From contig NZ_JAINUY010000004.1 of NCBI RefSeq assembly GCF_020026915.1, positions 248,001-312,000 of the forward strand: a DNA stretch of 64,000 nt, in the 5' to 3' direction. Within the stretch, counting starts at the first letter, position 1. Each line of letters begins with the position of its first letter. This document shows, in pieces, positions 26,126-34,539 of this stretch. Position numbers and translations under genes: made by a program. Below the pieces are notes generated by a model. It had not been told where the DNA came from. It saw nothing but the letters and a program-made list of their open reading frames with translations, and made no database searches. Source of the stretch: Flavobacterium potami. GTDB taxonomy: Bacteria > Bacteroidota > Bacteroidia > Flavobacteriales > Flavobacteriaceae.

Positions 26126-27109
26126 ATGAACACAGCATTAATTATCTTTTTAGTATTGGCATTCTTCATTTTTATGTCGTCTTTCTTTACTGTAAAACAA
26201 CAATCTTCTGTAATTATTGAGCGTTTTGGAAAATTTCAAAGTGTTAGAAATTCAGGATTACAACTTAAAATTCCGATGGTTGATAGATTGGCCGGAAGAG
26301 TAAATCTTAAAATTCAACAGTTGGATGTTATCATCGAAACTAAAACTAGAGACAACGTTTTTATCAAAATGAAAGTTTCAGTTCAGTTTAAAGTAATCCA
26401 GGATAAAGTTTACGAAGCATTTTATAAACTAGAATATCCACACGATCAGATTACTTCTTATGTATTTGATGTTGTTCGTGCAGAAGTTCCGAAACTAAAA
26501 TTGGATGATGTTTTTGAAAGAAAAGATGATATTGCGGTTGCAGTAAAACGCGAATTGAACGAAGCAATGTCTACTTACGGATATGATATCATCAATACTT
26601 TGGTTACTGATATTGATCCAGACATTCAGGTAAAAAATGCAATGAACAGAATCAATGCTGCTGATAGAGAAAAAACGGCTGCAGAATTTGAGGCTGAAAG
26701 TTCAAGAATTAGAATTGTTGCAAAAGCAAAAGCCGAAGCAGAAAGTAAACGTTTACAAGGACAAGGTATCGCAGACCAACGTCGCGAAATTGCAAGAGGT
26801 CTTGTAGAAAGTGTTGAAGTTTTGAACCAAGTTGGCATTAATTCTCAAGAAGCTTCTGCCCTAATTGTAGTTACGCAACATTATGATACTTTACAATCTA
26901 TTGGATCAGATACCAATTCAAACTTAATTCTTCTTCCAAATTCTCCACAAGCCGGAAGCGATATGCTGAATAATATGGTTGCTTCATTCTCAGCTTCAAA
27001 CCAAGTTGGCGAAATGATGAAAAAGAACACTAAAAAAGTAGAGAAACCAAAACCAATTCAAAGACAATCAGGTTATGAAGATGACATTCAACCAGATGTT
27101 CAACAATAA
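26126..27109 (+). CDS. SPFH/band 7 family protein (stomatin-like)
   Basis: The 327-aa protein has an N-terminal membrane anchor (residues 3-21), an SPFH domain (about 25-205, with IIERFGKFQSVRNSGLQ and the FDVVRAEVPKLKLDDVFERK block) and an Ala/Glu-rich coiled coil (AAEFEAESSRIRIVAKAKAE, about 187-206). Stomatin-like proteins oligomerise at membranes and often work with NfeD or protease partners; none is adjacent. The C-terminal tail is basic and probably disordered. Confidence 0.9.
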   Translation: MNTALIIFLVLAFFIFMSSFFTVKQQSSVIIERFGKFQSVRNSGLQLKIPMVDRLAGRVNLKIQQLDVIIETKTRDNVFIKMKVSVQFKVIQDKVYEAFYKLEYPHDQITSYVFDVVRAEVPKLKLDDVFERKDDIAVAVKRELNEAMSTYGYDIINTLVTDIDPDIQVKNAMNRINAADREKTAAEFEAESSRIRIVAKAKAEAESKRLQGQGIADQRREIARGLVESVEVLNQVGINSQEASALIVVTQHYDTLQSIGSDTNSNLILLPNSPQAGSDMLNNMVASFSASNQVGEMMKKNTKKVEKPKPIQRQSGYEDDIQPDVQQ

Positions 27110-27118
27110 TAATAAATG

Positions 27119-27146
27119 AAAAAGAGGCTTAATTGCCTCTTTTTTT
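27119..27146. terminator. bidirectional terminator between convergent genes
   Basis: AAAAAGAGGC pairs with GCCTCTTTTT around TTAATT. The loop contains the stop codon of the reverse-strand gene at 27129. Confidence 0.85.
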
Positions 27147-27383
27147 ATTTATAAACCAATTGATAACAAAAGGTAAAATGGATTGTAAAATTTGTGGAAA
27201 CGATTTTTTGACATAACCTGTATAAGATGAAACAAATCCGTTTACTATATTTTGTGGTGTAATGCTTTCTTTAGTTTTCTGAAAACTCAAAACCAATTTC
27301 TGATAATTGATTTCTTTTTCTAATTTCAGAATTTCTAAATCTCTATCAATTTCAGCATAAGATGAGTATTTTTTCTTTTCCAT
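27129..27383 (-). CDS. small DUF6327-like protein (84 aa)
   Basis: The N-terminal half is charged and helical (residues 1-45). The C-terminal half has an amphipathic or weak membrane segment (QILQSILPFVINWFI, about residues 64-78). It resembles a Flavobacteriaceae family that I recall as DUF6327, encoded with holin-like and YtxH proteins, as here. The DUF number is from memory. It is 5 bp downstream of the holin-like gene, so one operon is likely. Confidence 0.65.
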   Translation of the reverse strand: MEKKKYSSYAEIDRDLEILKLEKEINYQKLVLSFQKTKESITPQNIVNGFVSSYTGYVKKSFPQILQSILPFVINWFINKKRGN

Positions 27384-27388
27384 AGTAA

Positions 27389-27739
27389 TTAATCATTAAA
27401 AAAGATTTCTGAAAATTTCTCTAAAATCGGACCTTCAACCATTTTATCTTTTATAAAGAAAAGCAAAATAGTAAAGAAAAGATAAATCCCTCCTACTGCT
27501 AAAAATCCAAGTGCATTACTTTCAAACAAAGAACCAAAAGCATATGCTGCAGCAAAAGATCCAAAAATTAAAACCATTGTAAAACAAACTAAAATCAAAG
27601 TAAACTTAAAAATTAAAGTTGTTGATTTCATTGCCACTTTAAAACCCCAAAGTTTGTAATAAGCTAAATGACTGTCAATATAAACTTTAGTCTGTTCCTG
27701 AATTTTCTCTGTATTTTCTTTTAATTCTTCGAAAGGCAT
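27389..27739 (-). CDS. phage-holin-family-like membrane protein (116 aa)
   Basis: Two hydrophobic helices (about residues 38-63 and 72-97) follow an amphipathic N-terminus (FEELKENTEKIQEQTKVYID). This matches the PF07332-type phage holin superfamily proteins common beside YtxH genes; despite the name they are chromosomal envelope proteins here. The ATG at 27739 (MPFEELKENTE) is chosen over an upstream one at 27793. Likely role: envelope stress; this is inference. Confidence 0.75.
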   Translation of the reverse strand: MPFEELKENTEKIQEQTKVYIDSHLAYYKLWGFKVAMKSTTLIFKFTLILVCFTMVLIFGSFAAAYAFGSLFESNALGFLAVGGIYLFFTILLFFIKDKMVEGPILEKFSEIFFND

Positions 27740-27817
27740 AATTGGAATTTTAAAAAATAAAAAAGCACAAAACTTCCTTATAAAAATAAGCAAGTAATGT
27801 GCCCTTTGTAATTGTTA

Positions 27818-28144
27818 TTATTTTTGAAGCTTAGCGTTTTGCGCTTTTAATTCAGCCAATTTAGATTCTAAAAAAGTAATCACTTCTTCTGTTTTATGAC
27901 TAACATTTGAAAGTAATTCATTTAAAGTTCCATCAAGATTTTGAGTTGCACTTGTAAATTTTTCACGAAGAACTTCAGAACTAGCATCAAAAGAGTCTTT
28001 TATGTTATGCTTGGCATCATCTATACCTTCTTTTATTTTTGCTCTGGTTTTAGATCCTTTATCCGGTGCAAATAAAATTCCGATTGCTGCTCCTGCAGCT
28101 GCTGCAGCTAAAATTGCCGCTGCTGTATTTAAGTTCTTAGACAT
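27818..28144 (-). CDS. YtxH domain protein (108 aa)
   Basis: The N-terminus is an Ala/Gly-rich membrane helix (residues 7-25), followed by LFAPDKGSKTRAKIKEG, the signature of YtxH proteins, and a helical tail (residues 45-108). Members are general-stress-linked small membrane proteins. It is the first gene of the three-gene reverse-strand cluster. Confidence 0.88.
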   Translation of the reverse strand: MSKNLNTAAAILAAAAAGAAIGILFAPDKGSKTRAKIKEGIDDAKHNIKDSFDASSEVLREKFTSATQNLDGTLNELLSNVSHKTEEVITFLESKLAELKAQNAKLQK

Positions 28145-28237
28145 GATATTACAATTTTAAATTATTACTTAAAGATACTCTTTTTTGAACTTATAAATTT
28201 CTGATTAATTGTAATTTACAAAAAATTAACAATATAA

Positions 28238-28714
28238 TTAATACACATACGTTGTAGCCTCGTATTTACCATCTTTCTCAGCTATACTAACGAATGGCGA
28301 ACCACTTGAAGCCGACTTACTTTTAATTCTCATAGCAGTTTGTTTCTCATTTGCAATAGGCGGTTCACCTTTTGTCTTGGTCGAGACTCCAGTAAATGTT
28401 CCTGTCTGCTTCAGTCCTATTGTCTTTTCCTGAGGTAAAACAGTTACCATTTTGTAATCGTCTTTTGAATCTACAACTATTTTATCAGAAATTTTTTGAG
28501 TCTGTTTTGTCTGTTTATTTGTAATAGATGAAACAGCATGTTTACTGATTTTGATTTCCTCAGAACTTCCAACATTTGAATAATAAACTAAACCATTTTC
28601 TGATTTAATGAAATTTACATCAAGACTTTCACCATTGTGTTTTGTAATTTGATGTGTTTGTGAAATTGCAACATTTGCAAATAACACCGCTAGTGTAAAA
28701 TATAATACTTTCAT
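28238..28714 (-). CDS. hypothetical exported protein (158 aa)
   Basis: A signal peptide (residues 1-18) precedes a beta-rich segment (ITKHNGESLDVNFIKSENG, about residues 23-41) and a less ordered Lys/Thr-rich tail. The first part resembles domains that respond to transcript names like DUF-type peptidoglycan or T9SS proteins, but I cannot name the family. It begins at the edge of the gene desert. Confidence 0.6.
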   Translation of the reverse strand: MKVLYFTLAVLFANVAISQTHQITKHNGESLDVNFIKSENGLVYYSNVGSSEEIKISKHAVSSITNKQTKQTQKISDKIVVDSKDDYKMVTVLPQEKTIGLKQTGTFTGVSTKTKGEPPIANEKQTAMRIKSKSASSGSPFVSIAEKDGKYEATTYVY

Positions 28715-28800
28715 GATAATTAGATTTAAATTAAAAATGATCAGATTTGAAATTTAAAAACTAAATTTTCACAATTCAAGATTATGGAATTTTTTGAATT

Positions 28801-28917
28801 ATGATACAATTTGAAAAATACCTTTTACGAGAAATATTATCAAAATTACATCACAATAAAAATGAGAACATAAAATTGTCTTTTCAAGAAATCGGTTTTG
28901 AAAATCTACTGCAATAA
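28801..28917 (+). CDS. doubtful small ORF (38 aa)
   Basis: An ATG opens 38 codons (MIQFEKYLLREILSKLHH...ENLLQ) with a protein-like helical composition inside very AT-rich DNA. There is no clear promoter or leader signal. It may be a remnant of a lost gene. Confidence 0.2.
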   Translation: MIQFEKYLLREILSKLHHNKNENIKLSFQEIGFENLLQ

Positions 28918-29878
28918 AAATTACGAGTTTTTAAAAACAATAAATTTCAGATTAGATTCTTTAACGGCAAATTTTAATTTTTGATAAAAATCATCTCTGA
29001 CTTCTACTTTACGCTAAAAATAACAGTTTTTGGAAGAATTGCATGTTAATAAGCCGTTAAACTGACCAAAATAACAGCTAAAATTAAAATAAGACTCATA
29101 AATAAGCAATAATTTAAAAAAGGAGTTATCTATCAAATGATATTAAAAATTGCTTTAAAATCAATTTATTGAAGTCGAAATTAATCTATAAAAACTATTA
29201 AAATTAAATTTAAAATCATTTTTATATATAATAATTAAAAACTTAGTTTTATAAAAATTAATAATTAAAATTCATGAATAAAAAATCGAAATCAAAAAAC
29301 TAAAAAATAATAAAAAGCTATAGTTTTAAACTTTATAGTTAGTTTTATAAATAATAAATAAAAACTAAATTTTATACAAAATGATAACCAAAACTTATAA
29401 ATATGCAAAATGAAGTAAAAAACTAAAAAAATAAGAAAAAACTTTAATTTTAGTTTTTTGAAAAGAAAATTGACGCAAAAAAACTCTAAAATTTAAATAA
29501 AGAGTTTTAATGAATGAAAAATTAAAAAACATCTTCTCTGTTCGACCATTTTTTATTTTAGCTTAAAAACTATTTATGAATGTTATTTTTAATATATAAA
29601 ATTGATTAAAATTTCAATTATCATATCTTTTATAAATAATAAATACAATCAATTAAAAATACTAATAAAATCATTTAAAACTATATTATAAACTTTGATC
29701 GAAAAATTGGGAGTAAAAAAAGCAAAAAATTGAATTGAAGAGTTTTAATAAACTTAAATTAAAAGAATGAATTGGTTATCCAACATTTTTTTATTTTTCA
29801 TTAAAATCGATTTATGAAAGTCACTTTTAATCTATAAAAATTATAAAATTATAAATTTCGATAGTAAATATATATAAT
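28918..29878. other. gene desert with three decayed copies of a repeat
   Basis: No gene is seen in this extremely AT-rich stretch. It contains one repeat in three diverged copies: about 29121-29208, 29473-29610 and 29713-29850. The common parts are a TTATC...AAAAATCAATTTAT-type block followed by AATCTATAAAAA. The second and third copies also share an upstream AGAGTTTTAAT block. Confidence 0.6.
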
Positions 29879-29882
29879 AAAA

Positions 29883-29908
29883 AAAAGCGCTTATAAAAGC
29901 GCTTTTCA
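29883..29908 (-). terminator. terminator of glnS
   Basis: AAAAGCGC and GCGCTTTT pair around TTATAAAA, 16 bp after the stop; A-runs supply the U-tract on the reverse strand. Confidence 0.75.
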
Positions 29909-29923
29909 TAAATTTAGTTGATA

Positions 29924-32041
29924 TTACTTCTTCACCATTTCAGAAAGAATTTCAATTTCTCTCTCCGAAGCATTTTTTGGTGGATTTGAATATAATTTCA
30001 AAATTTCATCATCAAACTGATTTCTTAAACTTTCGTTTTCAATATCTCTTAAGTTCAAAAGTGCTTTTGATCTTACATAAGTAGATTCACTTTTTAAAGA
30101 CATTGAATATAATTTCTTAATATCTTCTTCTTCAAAATCTGTAGATTTCCAGCTTGAATACTTCAAAATAAACTGAGAAAACAACAGCGAAGCCTTATTA
30201 TTGTTGATGTTTTTCTTTAATGAATTCTGCATCAAAGAGAAACTAGAAACATTTTTGATGTTCTCCCCTATTGCACTTTCAATTGCAATTCGCTCTGGTT
30301 TACTTTCAACTTTGAAATATTTGTTGATTTCTTTTAAAGAATTATTGATGCTGTTTTCTTCTTTCTTACCTTTTTCTTCCCAAGCATCTTTCAATCCAAC
30401 TGTTTTGTTAAATACTAATTTTGAAGGAGTTGAGTCTTTATCAACAGTAAAATATCCTAAACGTTGAAACTGAAATTTATCTTCATTTTGAGCTGTTGAT
30501 AAACTTGGTTCAACATATCCAGTAACAATTTCTAACGAATTTGGATTCACAAAATCTAAGAAGTTTTTCTCTTTATAACTGTCTGGAGCTTCATCAGTAA
30601 ACAAACGATCGTACAAACGAACTTCTGCTTCTAAAGCATGTTTTATAGAAACCCAATGTAAGGTTCCAGATACTTTTCTTTGGCTTGCTTCTGTTCCGCT
30701 TCCGCTTAAAGAATCGGTATCATAAGTTACATGAATTTCAGTAATATTGCCTTCAGTATCTTTTATAACTGATTCTCCTTTAATGATATAGGCATTTTTA
30801 AGACGCACTTCTTTTCCTAAAGTCAAACGGAAATATTTAGCTGGAGCTTCTTCTAAAAAGTCTTCTCTTTCAATGTATAATTCACGAGAAAAAGGTACTT
30901 TTCTGAAACCTGCATTTTCATCTTCTTGATTGTTTTCAGCTTCTAACCACTCTTCTTTATCTTCTGGATAATTAGTAATTACCAGTTTTACAGGATCTAA
31001 AACAGCCATTACACGAGGTGCAATTTTGTTTAAATCTTCACGAATACAGAATTCTAAAACTGATACATTGATCAAATTATCACGTTTTGCAATACCAATT
31101 GTGTTAGCAAAATTACGCAAAGAAGCAGCTGTATAACCACGTCTTCTTAACCCAGAAATAGTTGACATTCTTGGATCATCCCAACCGTTAACATGCTTTT
31201 CTTTAACAAGTTGCTGTAATTTTCTTTTGCTAACAACTGTGTGTGATAAGTTACGTCTTGCAAATTCTCTTTGCTTTGGACGCAATTTATTATCATCAAA
31301 AATCTGATCTAAAAACCAATCGTATAATTCGCGGTGAGGCAAGAATTCCAGCGTACAAAATGAGTGAGAAATTTGCTCTAAATAATCACTTTGTCCGTGT
31401 GCCCAATCGTACATTGGATAGATTTTCCAAGCATCTCCAGTTCTATGGTGATGTTTGTGTAAAATCCTGTACATGATAGGATCACGCATCAACATATTTG
31501 TTGATTTCATGTCAATTTTTGCACGAAGAATATGTGTACCAGCCTCAAATTCACCATTTTTCATTCTTTCGAATAAATCTAAGTTTTCTTCAACTGAACG
31601 ATTTCTATACGGACTATCAGTTCCTGGAGTTGTTGGAGTTCCTTTTTGAACTGCCATATCTTCAGAAGATTGACTATCAACATAAGCTTTATCTTTTTTA
31701 ATTAATAAAACTGCCCAATCGTATAATTGTTGGAAATAATCTGAAGCATAACATTCTTCTGCCCAAGTATATCCTAACCATTCTACATCTTTTTTAATAG
31801 CATCAACAAATTCCTGTTCTTCTTTTTCAGGGTTTGTATCATCAAAACGTAAATTCACAGGAGATTGATAATCAATTCCTAAACCAAAATTTAAAGCAAT
31901 AGAACTTGCGTGCCCAATGTGTAAATAACCATTAGGTTCTGGTGGAAAACGAAAGCGAAGTTTAGTATTTGAAAGACCTGATTTTACGTCTTCCTCTATG
32001 ATTTGTTCAATAAAATTGAGTGATTTCTCTTCTGATGCCAT
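29924..32041 (-). CDS. glnS: glutamine--tRNA ligase with C-terminal extension
   Basis: This class I synthetase directly charges tRNA-Gln. The 705-aa protein has PPEPNGYLHIGHA (residues 33-45), with HIGH at 41-44, a VVSKRKL motif in place of KMSKS and the two beta-barrel anticodon domains ending near residue 557. About 148 further residues form a helical domain ending in EIEILSEMVKK. E. coli GlnRS is 554 aa, so this is a large extension; in some bacteria a YqeY-like domain sits here, and this could be a relative. A TATCTTTG box (32068-32061) lies 20 bp upstream. Confidence 0.95.
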   Translation of the reverse strand: MASEEKSLNFIEQIIEEDVKSGLSNTKLRFRFPPEPNGYLHIGHASSIALNFGLGIDYQSPVNLRFDDTNPEKEEQEFVDAIKKDVEWLGYTWAEECYASDYFQQLYDWAVLLIKKDKAYVDSQSSEDMAVQKGTPTTPGTDSPYRNRSVEENLDLFERMKNGEFEAGTHILRAKIDMKSTNMLMRDPIMYRILHKHHHRTGDAWKIYPMYDWAHGQSDYLEQISHSFCTLEFLPHRELYDWFLDQIFDDNKLRPKQREFARRNLSHTVVSKRKLQQLVKEKHVNGWDDPRMSTISGLRRRGYTAASLRNFANTIGIAKRDNLINVSVLEFCIREDLNKIAPRVMAVLDPVKLVITNYPEDKEEWLEAENNQEDENAGFRKVPFSRELYIEREDFLEEAPAKYFRLTLGKEVRLKNAYIIKGESVIKDTEGNITEIHVTYDTDSLSGSGTEASQRKVSGTLHWVSIKHALEAEVRLYDRLFTDEAPDSYKEKNFLDFVNPNSLEIVTGYVEPSLSTAQNEDKFQFQRLGYFTVDKDSTPSKLVFNKTVGLKDAWEEKGKKEENSINNSLKEINKYFKVESKPERIAIESAIGENIKNVSSFSLMQNSLKKNINNNKASLLFSQFILKYSSWKSTDFEEEDIKKLYSMSLKSESTYVRSKALLNLRDIENESLRNQFDDEILKLYSNPPKNASEREIEILSEMVKK

Positions 32042-32060
32042 TATTTTATAGTAATTTTAG

Positions 32061-32068
32061 CAAAGATA
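32061..32068 (-). promoter_or_regulatory. -7 box of the glnS promoter
   Basis: TATCTTTG on the reverse strand, 20 bases from the ATG. No clear -33 TTTG was found. Confidence 0.5.
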
Positions 32069-32075
32069 AAAAAAA

Positions 32076-32135
32076 GGTTTCAGGTTTCAGGTTTAAAGTT
32101 ATTTAACTAGCGCAAAACCTGAAACTTTAAACTTG
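32076..32135. repeat. AGGTTTCAGGTTT-type repeat with inverted copy
   Basis: GGTTTCAGGTTTCAGGTTT is followed after about 20 bases by its partial complement, AAACCTGAAACTTTAAAC. Similar short motifs occur near 19697-19725. Confidence 0.5.
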
Positions 32136-32147
32136 AAACAAGATAAA

Positions 32148-32507
32148 ATGGGAGTTATTAAACTTAAAAATATCCGTACTTTTTCTTACCACGGATGTTT
32201 AATTGAAGAGGGAAAAATTGGATCTGATTACACTGTGGATCTAAAAATTAAAACCAATTTACAGAAATCAGCCGAAACAGATCATCTTTTAGACACTGTT
32301 GACTACGTTCATTTGAATAAAATTGTGACGGAAGAAATGGCAATTCGTTCGCATTTATTGGAACATGTTGCTAAAAGAATCAATATTCGCGTGCTGGCAG
32401 AGATAGAAACAGTAGAAAAAACAACAGTTTGGGTTTCAAAAGTTAATCCTCCTATTGGTGGTGATGTTGAGTCAGTTACTATAAAAATGACGGAAATTAG
32501 AAAGTAA
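32148..32507 (+). CDS. folB: dihydroneopterin aldolase
   Basis: FolB makes 6-hydroxymethyl-7,8-dihydropterin in folate synthesis. The 119-aa protein has the opening IRTFSYHGCLIEEGKIGSDY (YHG with the conserved E further on), the TVDYVHLNKIV block and the catalytic-lysine region (VSKVNPPIGGDVESVTI). Length is typical for the octameric enzyme. The ATG at 32148 is preferred over a TTG at 32133. It lies just upstream of the tRNA-Cys locus. Confidence 0.95.
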   Translation: MGVIKLKNIRTFSYHGCLIEEGKIGSDYTVDLKIKTNLQKSAETDHLLDTVDYVHLNKIVTEEMAIRSHLLEHVAKRINIRVLAEIETVEKTTVWVSKVNPPIGGDVESVTIKMTEIRK

Positions 32508-32553
32508 TCATTGCAATTAAATCTGTATTTTTTTAAAATAGTTCATTTGAAAC

Positions 32554-32584
32554 TTTTGAAATTTAAAGATTTTAGTTACTTTTG
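32554..32584 (+). promoter_or_regulatory. promoter of tRNA-Cys
   Basis: TTTTG (32554-32558), 18 bases, TACTTTTG (32577-32584). The tRNA begins 18 bases after the box. Confidence 0.75.
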
Positions 32585-32601
32585 CCATCCGTTCAAGTAA
32601 T

Positions 32602-32672
32602 GGCGTCGTGGCCGAGCGGCTAGGCTGGGCTCTGCAAAAGCTCCTACTCCGGTTCGAATCCGGACGATGCCT
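32602..32672 (+). tRNA. tRNA-Cys (GCA)
   Basis: The 71-nt sequence folds as a cloverleaf. The acceptor stem is GGCGTCG with CGATGCC (one G-U pair). The D arm contains GCCGAGCGGCTAGGC. The anticodon stem is GGGCT/AGCTC around CTGCAAA, so the anticodon is GCA. The T arm is TCCGG-TTCGAAT-CCGGA and the discriminator is T. CCA is not encoded. Confidence 0.97.
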
Positions 32673-32994
32673 CAAAAGAGATACAGAAATGTGTCTCTTT
32701 TTTTTATGTCTAATTTTTAGAAAAAATTAATTAAAGATATTGGCTCGAATCCGAACGATGCCTCAAAACGAGATACAGAAATGTATCTCGTTTTTTTATG
32801 TTTAATTTTTAGAAAAAATTAATTAAAGATATTGGTTCAAATCAGTATGATGCCTCAAAAAGAGATACAGAAATGTGTCTCTTTTTTTTATGTTTAATTT
32901 TTAGAAAAAACTAATTAAAGATATTGGTTCAAATCCGGACGATACCTCAAAACCTTCAAATTACTTTGAAGTTTTTTTATGTTTAATTTTTTAG
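32651..32994 (+). repeat. tandem array of the tRNA-Cys 3' end plus terminator, about 3.5 copies
   Basis: Units begin at 32651 (inside the tRNA), 32742, 32834 and 32926. Each of the first three is 91-92 bp. A unit has the T-arm/acceptor 3' end (GGTTCGAATCCGGACGATGC or a variant), a hairpin terminator, then TTTAATTTTTAGAAAAAA and TAATTAAAGATATT. Later units have lost the 5' half of the tRNA, so they cannot form tRNAs. The fourth unit has a different hairpin and is truncated. Confidence 0.9.
32675..32706 (+). terminator. terminator of tRNA-Cys (repeat unit 1)
   Basis: AAAGAGATAC pairs with GTGTCTCTTT (with one G-U pair), followed by T-rich sequence. Units 2 and 3 have equivalent hairpins (32767-32797 and 32858-32890). 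Confidence 0.85.
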
Positions 32995-33080
32995 TCATTG
33001 CGAGGAACGAAGCAATCGCACTAAGTAAATCAGTATTAATAAACTTATATTAGTACGATTGCTTCGTTCCTCGCAATGAC
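32994..33080. repeat. inverted repeat with perfect 25-bp arms
   Basis: GTCATTGCGAGGAACGAAGC... (32994-33018) is the exact complement of 33056-33080. This GTCATTGCGAGG motif is a well-known dispersed palindromic repeat in many bacteria; here it directly follows the tRNA 3'-end array. Confidence 0.9.
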
Positions 33081-33099
33081 AATTAACACTTATAAACAC

Positions 33100-33131
33100 A
33101 AAAAAGCCCCTGAAAATCAGAGGCTTTTTTG
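33100..33131. terminator. terminator of the LysE-family gene
   Basis: AAAAAAGCC and GGCTTTTTT flank further pairing (CTGA with TCAG) around a small loop; bidirectional. Confidence 0.8.
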
Positions 33132-33153
33132 ATATAATTTGAGTTATTAACAA

Positions 33154-33837
33154 CTACTTCTTCTCTATTCTTTCGAAAGCATTCTTAACCATTTCTTTTT
33201 CTCCTGGAAACCAGCCTTGAGTTATTAACGCTAATCCAAAAATCATTAAAACAATACTAATTCCTTTTTTGATTTTAAGAATATTAGTCGGAGTCATTTT
33301 CGATTTTAATTGTTTGGCTAATAGAATTTTAATACAATCTACTAACAGATAAGCAACAATTACAGAAGCAAAAAAAGTCATCATTCTTGGAGTCTGCATT
33401 TGTAATTTTGGACCGATTGAAATAATTACGGCAAGCCAAAAGCCTAAAACACCAATGTTGATAACGTTAAGTAAAAAGCCTTTTACGAATAAACTTCCGT
33501 AATTTCTTTTGATAATATCACGATCTATTTCTTCATCATCAATTTTCTCTTCGTTTTTAAGTCTTACGAAAGAAATAATACCGTAAGCGAGCATTATTAT
33601 ACCACCAAAGATAAAAAGTGCAGGCTTATCTTTTAAACTAGAAATCAATCTGTAACTTCCTAAATAAGCAATTGCTATAAAAAAAATATCACCTAATACT
33701 ACGCCGCAGTCAAAAACTAATGCAGCTCGAAATCCTTTGGTAATACTGGTTTCTAATAGTATAAAAAATACCGGACCTACCATAAAGCTTAGAAAAAGTC
33801 CCCATGGCAGTCCAGCCAAAATATCATTTATCATCAA
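33154..33837 (-). CDS. LysE-family exporter-like membrane protein (227 aa)
   Basis: Six hydrophobic helices are visible (about residues 8-28, 36-62, 70-92, 118-142, 150-172 and 190-208). The helix 1 region, LPWGLFLSFMVGPVFFIL with GP, is the signature of the LysE/RhtB amino-acid exporter superfamily. The substrate cannot be inferred. It is 11 bp downstream of the head-GIN gene on the same strand, so probably co-transcribed. Confidence 0.83.
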   Translation of the reverse strand: MMINDILAGLPWGLFLSFMVGPVFFILLETSITKGFRAALVFDCGVVLGDIFFIAIAYLGSYRLISSLKDKPALFIFGGIIMLAYGIISFVRLKNEEKIDDEEIDRDIIKRNYGSLFVKGFLLNVINIGVLGFWLAVIISIGPKLQMQTPRMMTFFASVIVAYLLVDCIKILLAKQLKSKMTPTNILKIKKGISIVLMIFGLALITQGWFPGEKEMVKNAFERIEKK

Positions 33838-33848
33838 AATACGACTTG

Positions 33849-34517
33849 TTATTTTACTTCTTCGATTTTACCACCGAAAACTGTTTTTTGGTTTATTTGT
33901 TTTGGTTTTCCATAAATGTAAATAGAGCCTCCTGCGCTCACTTTTGCATCAACAAGGGTCGAAGCATTAACATCGGCTTTTCCGCCCGCAGAAACGCTTA
34001 CTTTGGTCTGAGAAGTGGCTAATTTACTTCCAAGGAAATATCCTCCCGCTCCTAAACCTGCATCAAGGTTATCTGCTTTACCAGTTGCAGTGATTTCTCC
34101 ACCAGAAACTGAACTTACTTTTAGTTTATCAACATTCAAATCTACGTTAATTTTTCCACCTTCTTGTGCACTTACTTTAAACGAAGTTGCTTTTATAGTT
34201 TCTTTGCTTGTAACTAAAGCACCTTCATTAACATCGATTAATTCTAAATGTTTATAATACAAAGTTACATCAAGATCGTTTCCTGACAAAAGTTTTGGAA
34301 ATGGCATTCTCAATTTCAGAATACCGTTTTTATTAACAGCTTCTAATTCTGTTTCTCTTGCTCCTTTTATAACAATTTTATTCTCAGATGATGGAACTAG
34401 TTTTACACTTAATTTATCGTAAACTTTTACGGTATCAAAATCTCCTAATTCTTTGGTAACCTGACCAAAAGACATTTGTGCAAATAAAATTACCACTCCT
34501 ATAATTAACTTTTTCAT
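33849..34517 (-). CDS. head-GIN domain (DUF2807) exported protein
   Basis: A signal peptide (residues 1-18, ending SFGQ) precedes a repetitive beta-structure with Gly/Ser/Lys-rich strands (for example VSAQEGGKINVDLNVDKLKV and AGGKADVNA), typical of head-GIN/DUF2807 autotransporter-adhesin-like proteins. Its function is unknown; a surface or periplasmic role is likely. Downstream of rnr by 22 bp on the same strand. Confidence 0.83.
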   Translation of the reverse strand: MKKLIIGVVILFAQMSFGQVTKELGDFDTVKVYDKLSVKLVPSSENKIVIKGARETELEAVNKNGILKLRMPFPKLLSGNDLDVTLYYKHLELIDVNEGALVTSKETIKATSFKVSAQEGGKINVDLNVDKLKVSSVSGGEITATGKADNLDAGLGAGGYFLGSKLATSQTKVSVSAGGKADVNASTLVDAKVSAGGSIYIYGKPKQINQKTVFGGKIEEVK

Positions 34518-34539
34518 ACTTTTATTTTTAAATTAATAT

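Noticed and set aside
27389..28144. Prophage remnant suggested by the holin-like protein
   Set aside because: The holin-like family here is chromosomal and paired with YtxH and DUF6327-like genes; no other phage gene is present.
32651..32994. Several tRNA genes in tandem
   Set aside because: Only the first unit has the 5' half of the tRNA; the others carry the 3' end only and cannot fold as cloverleaves.
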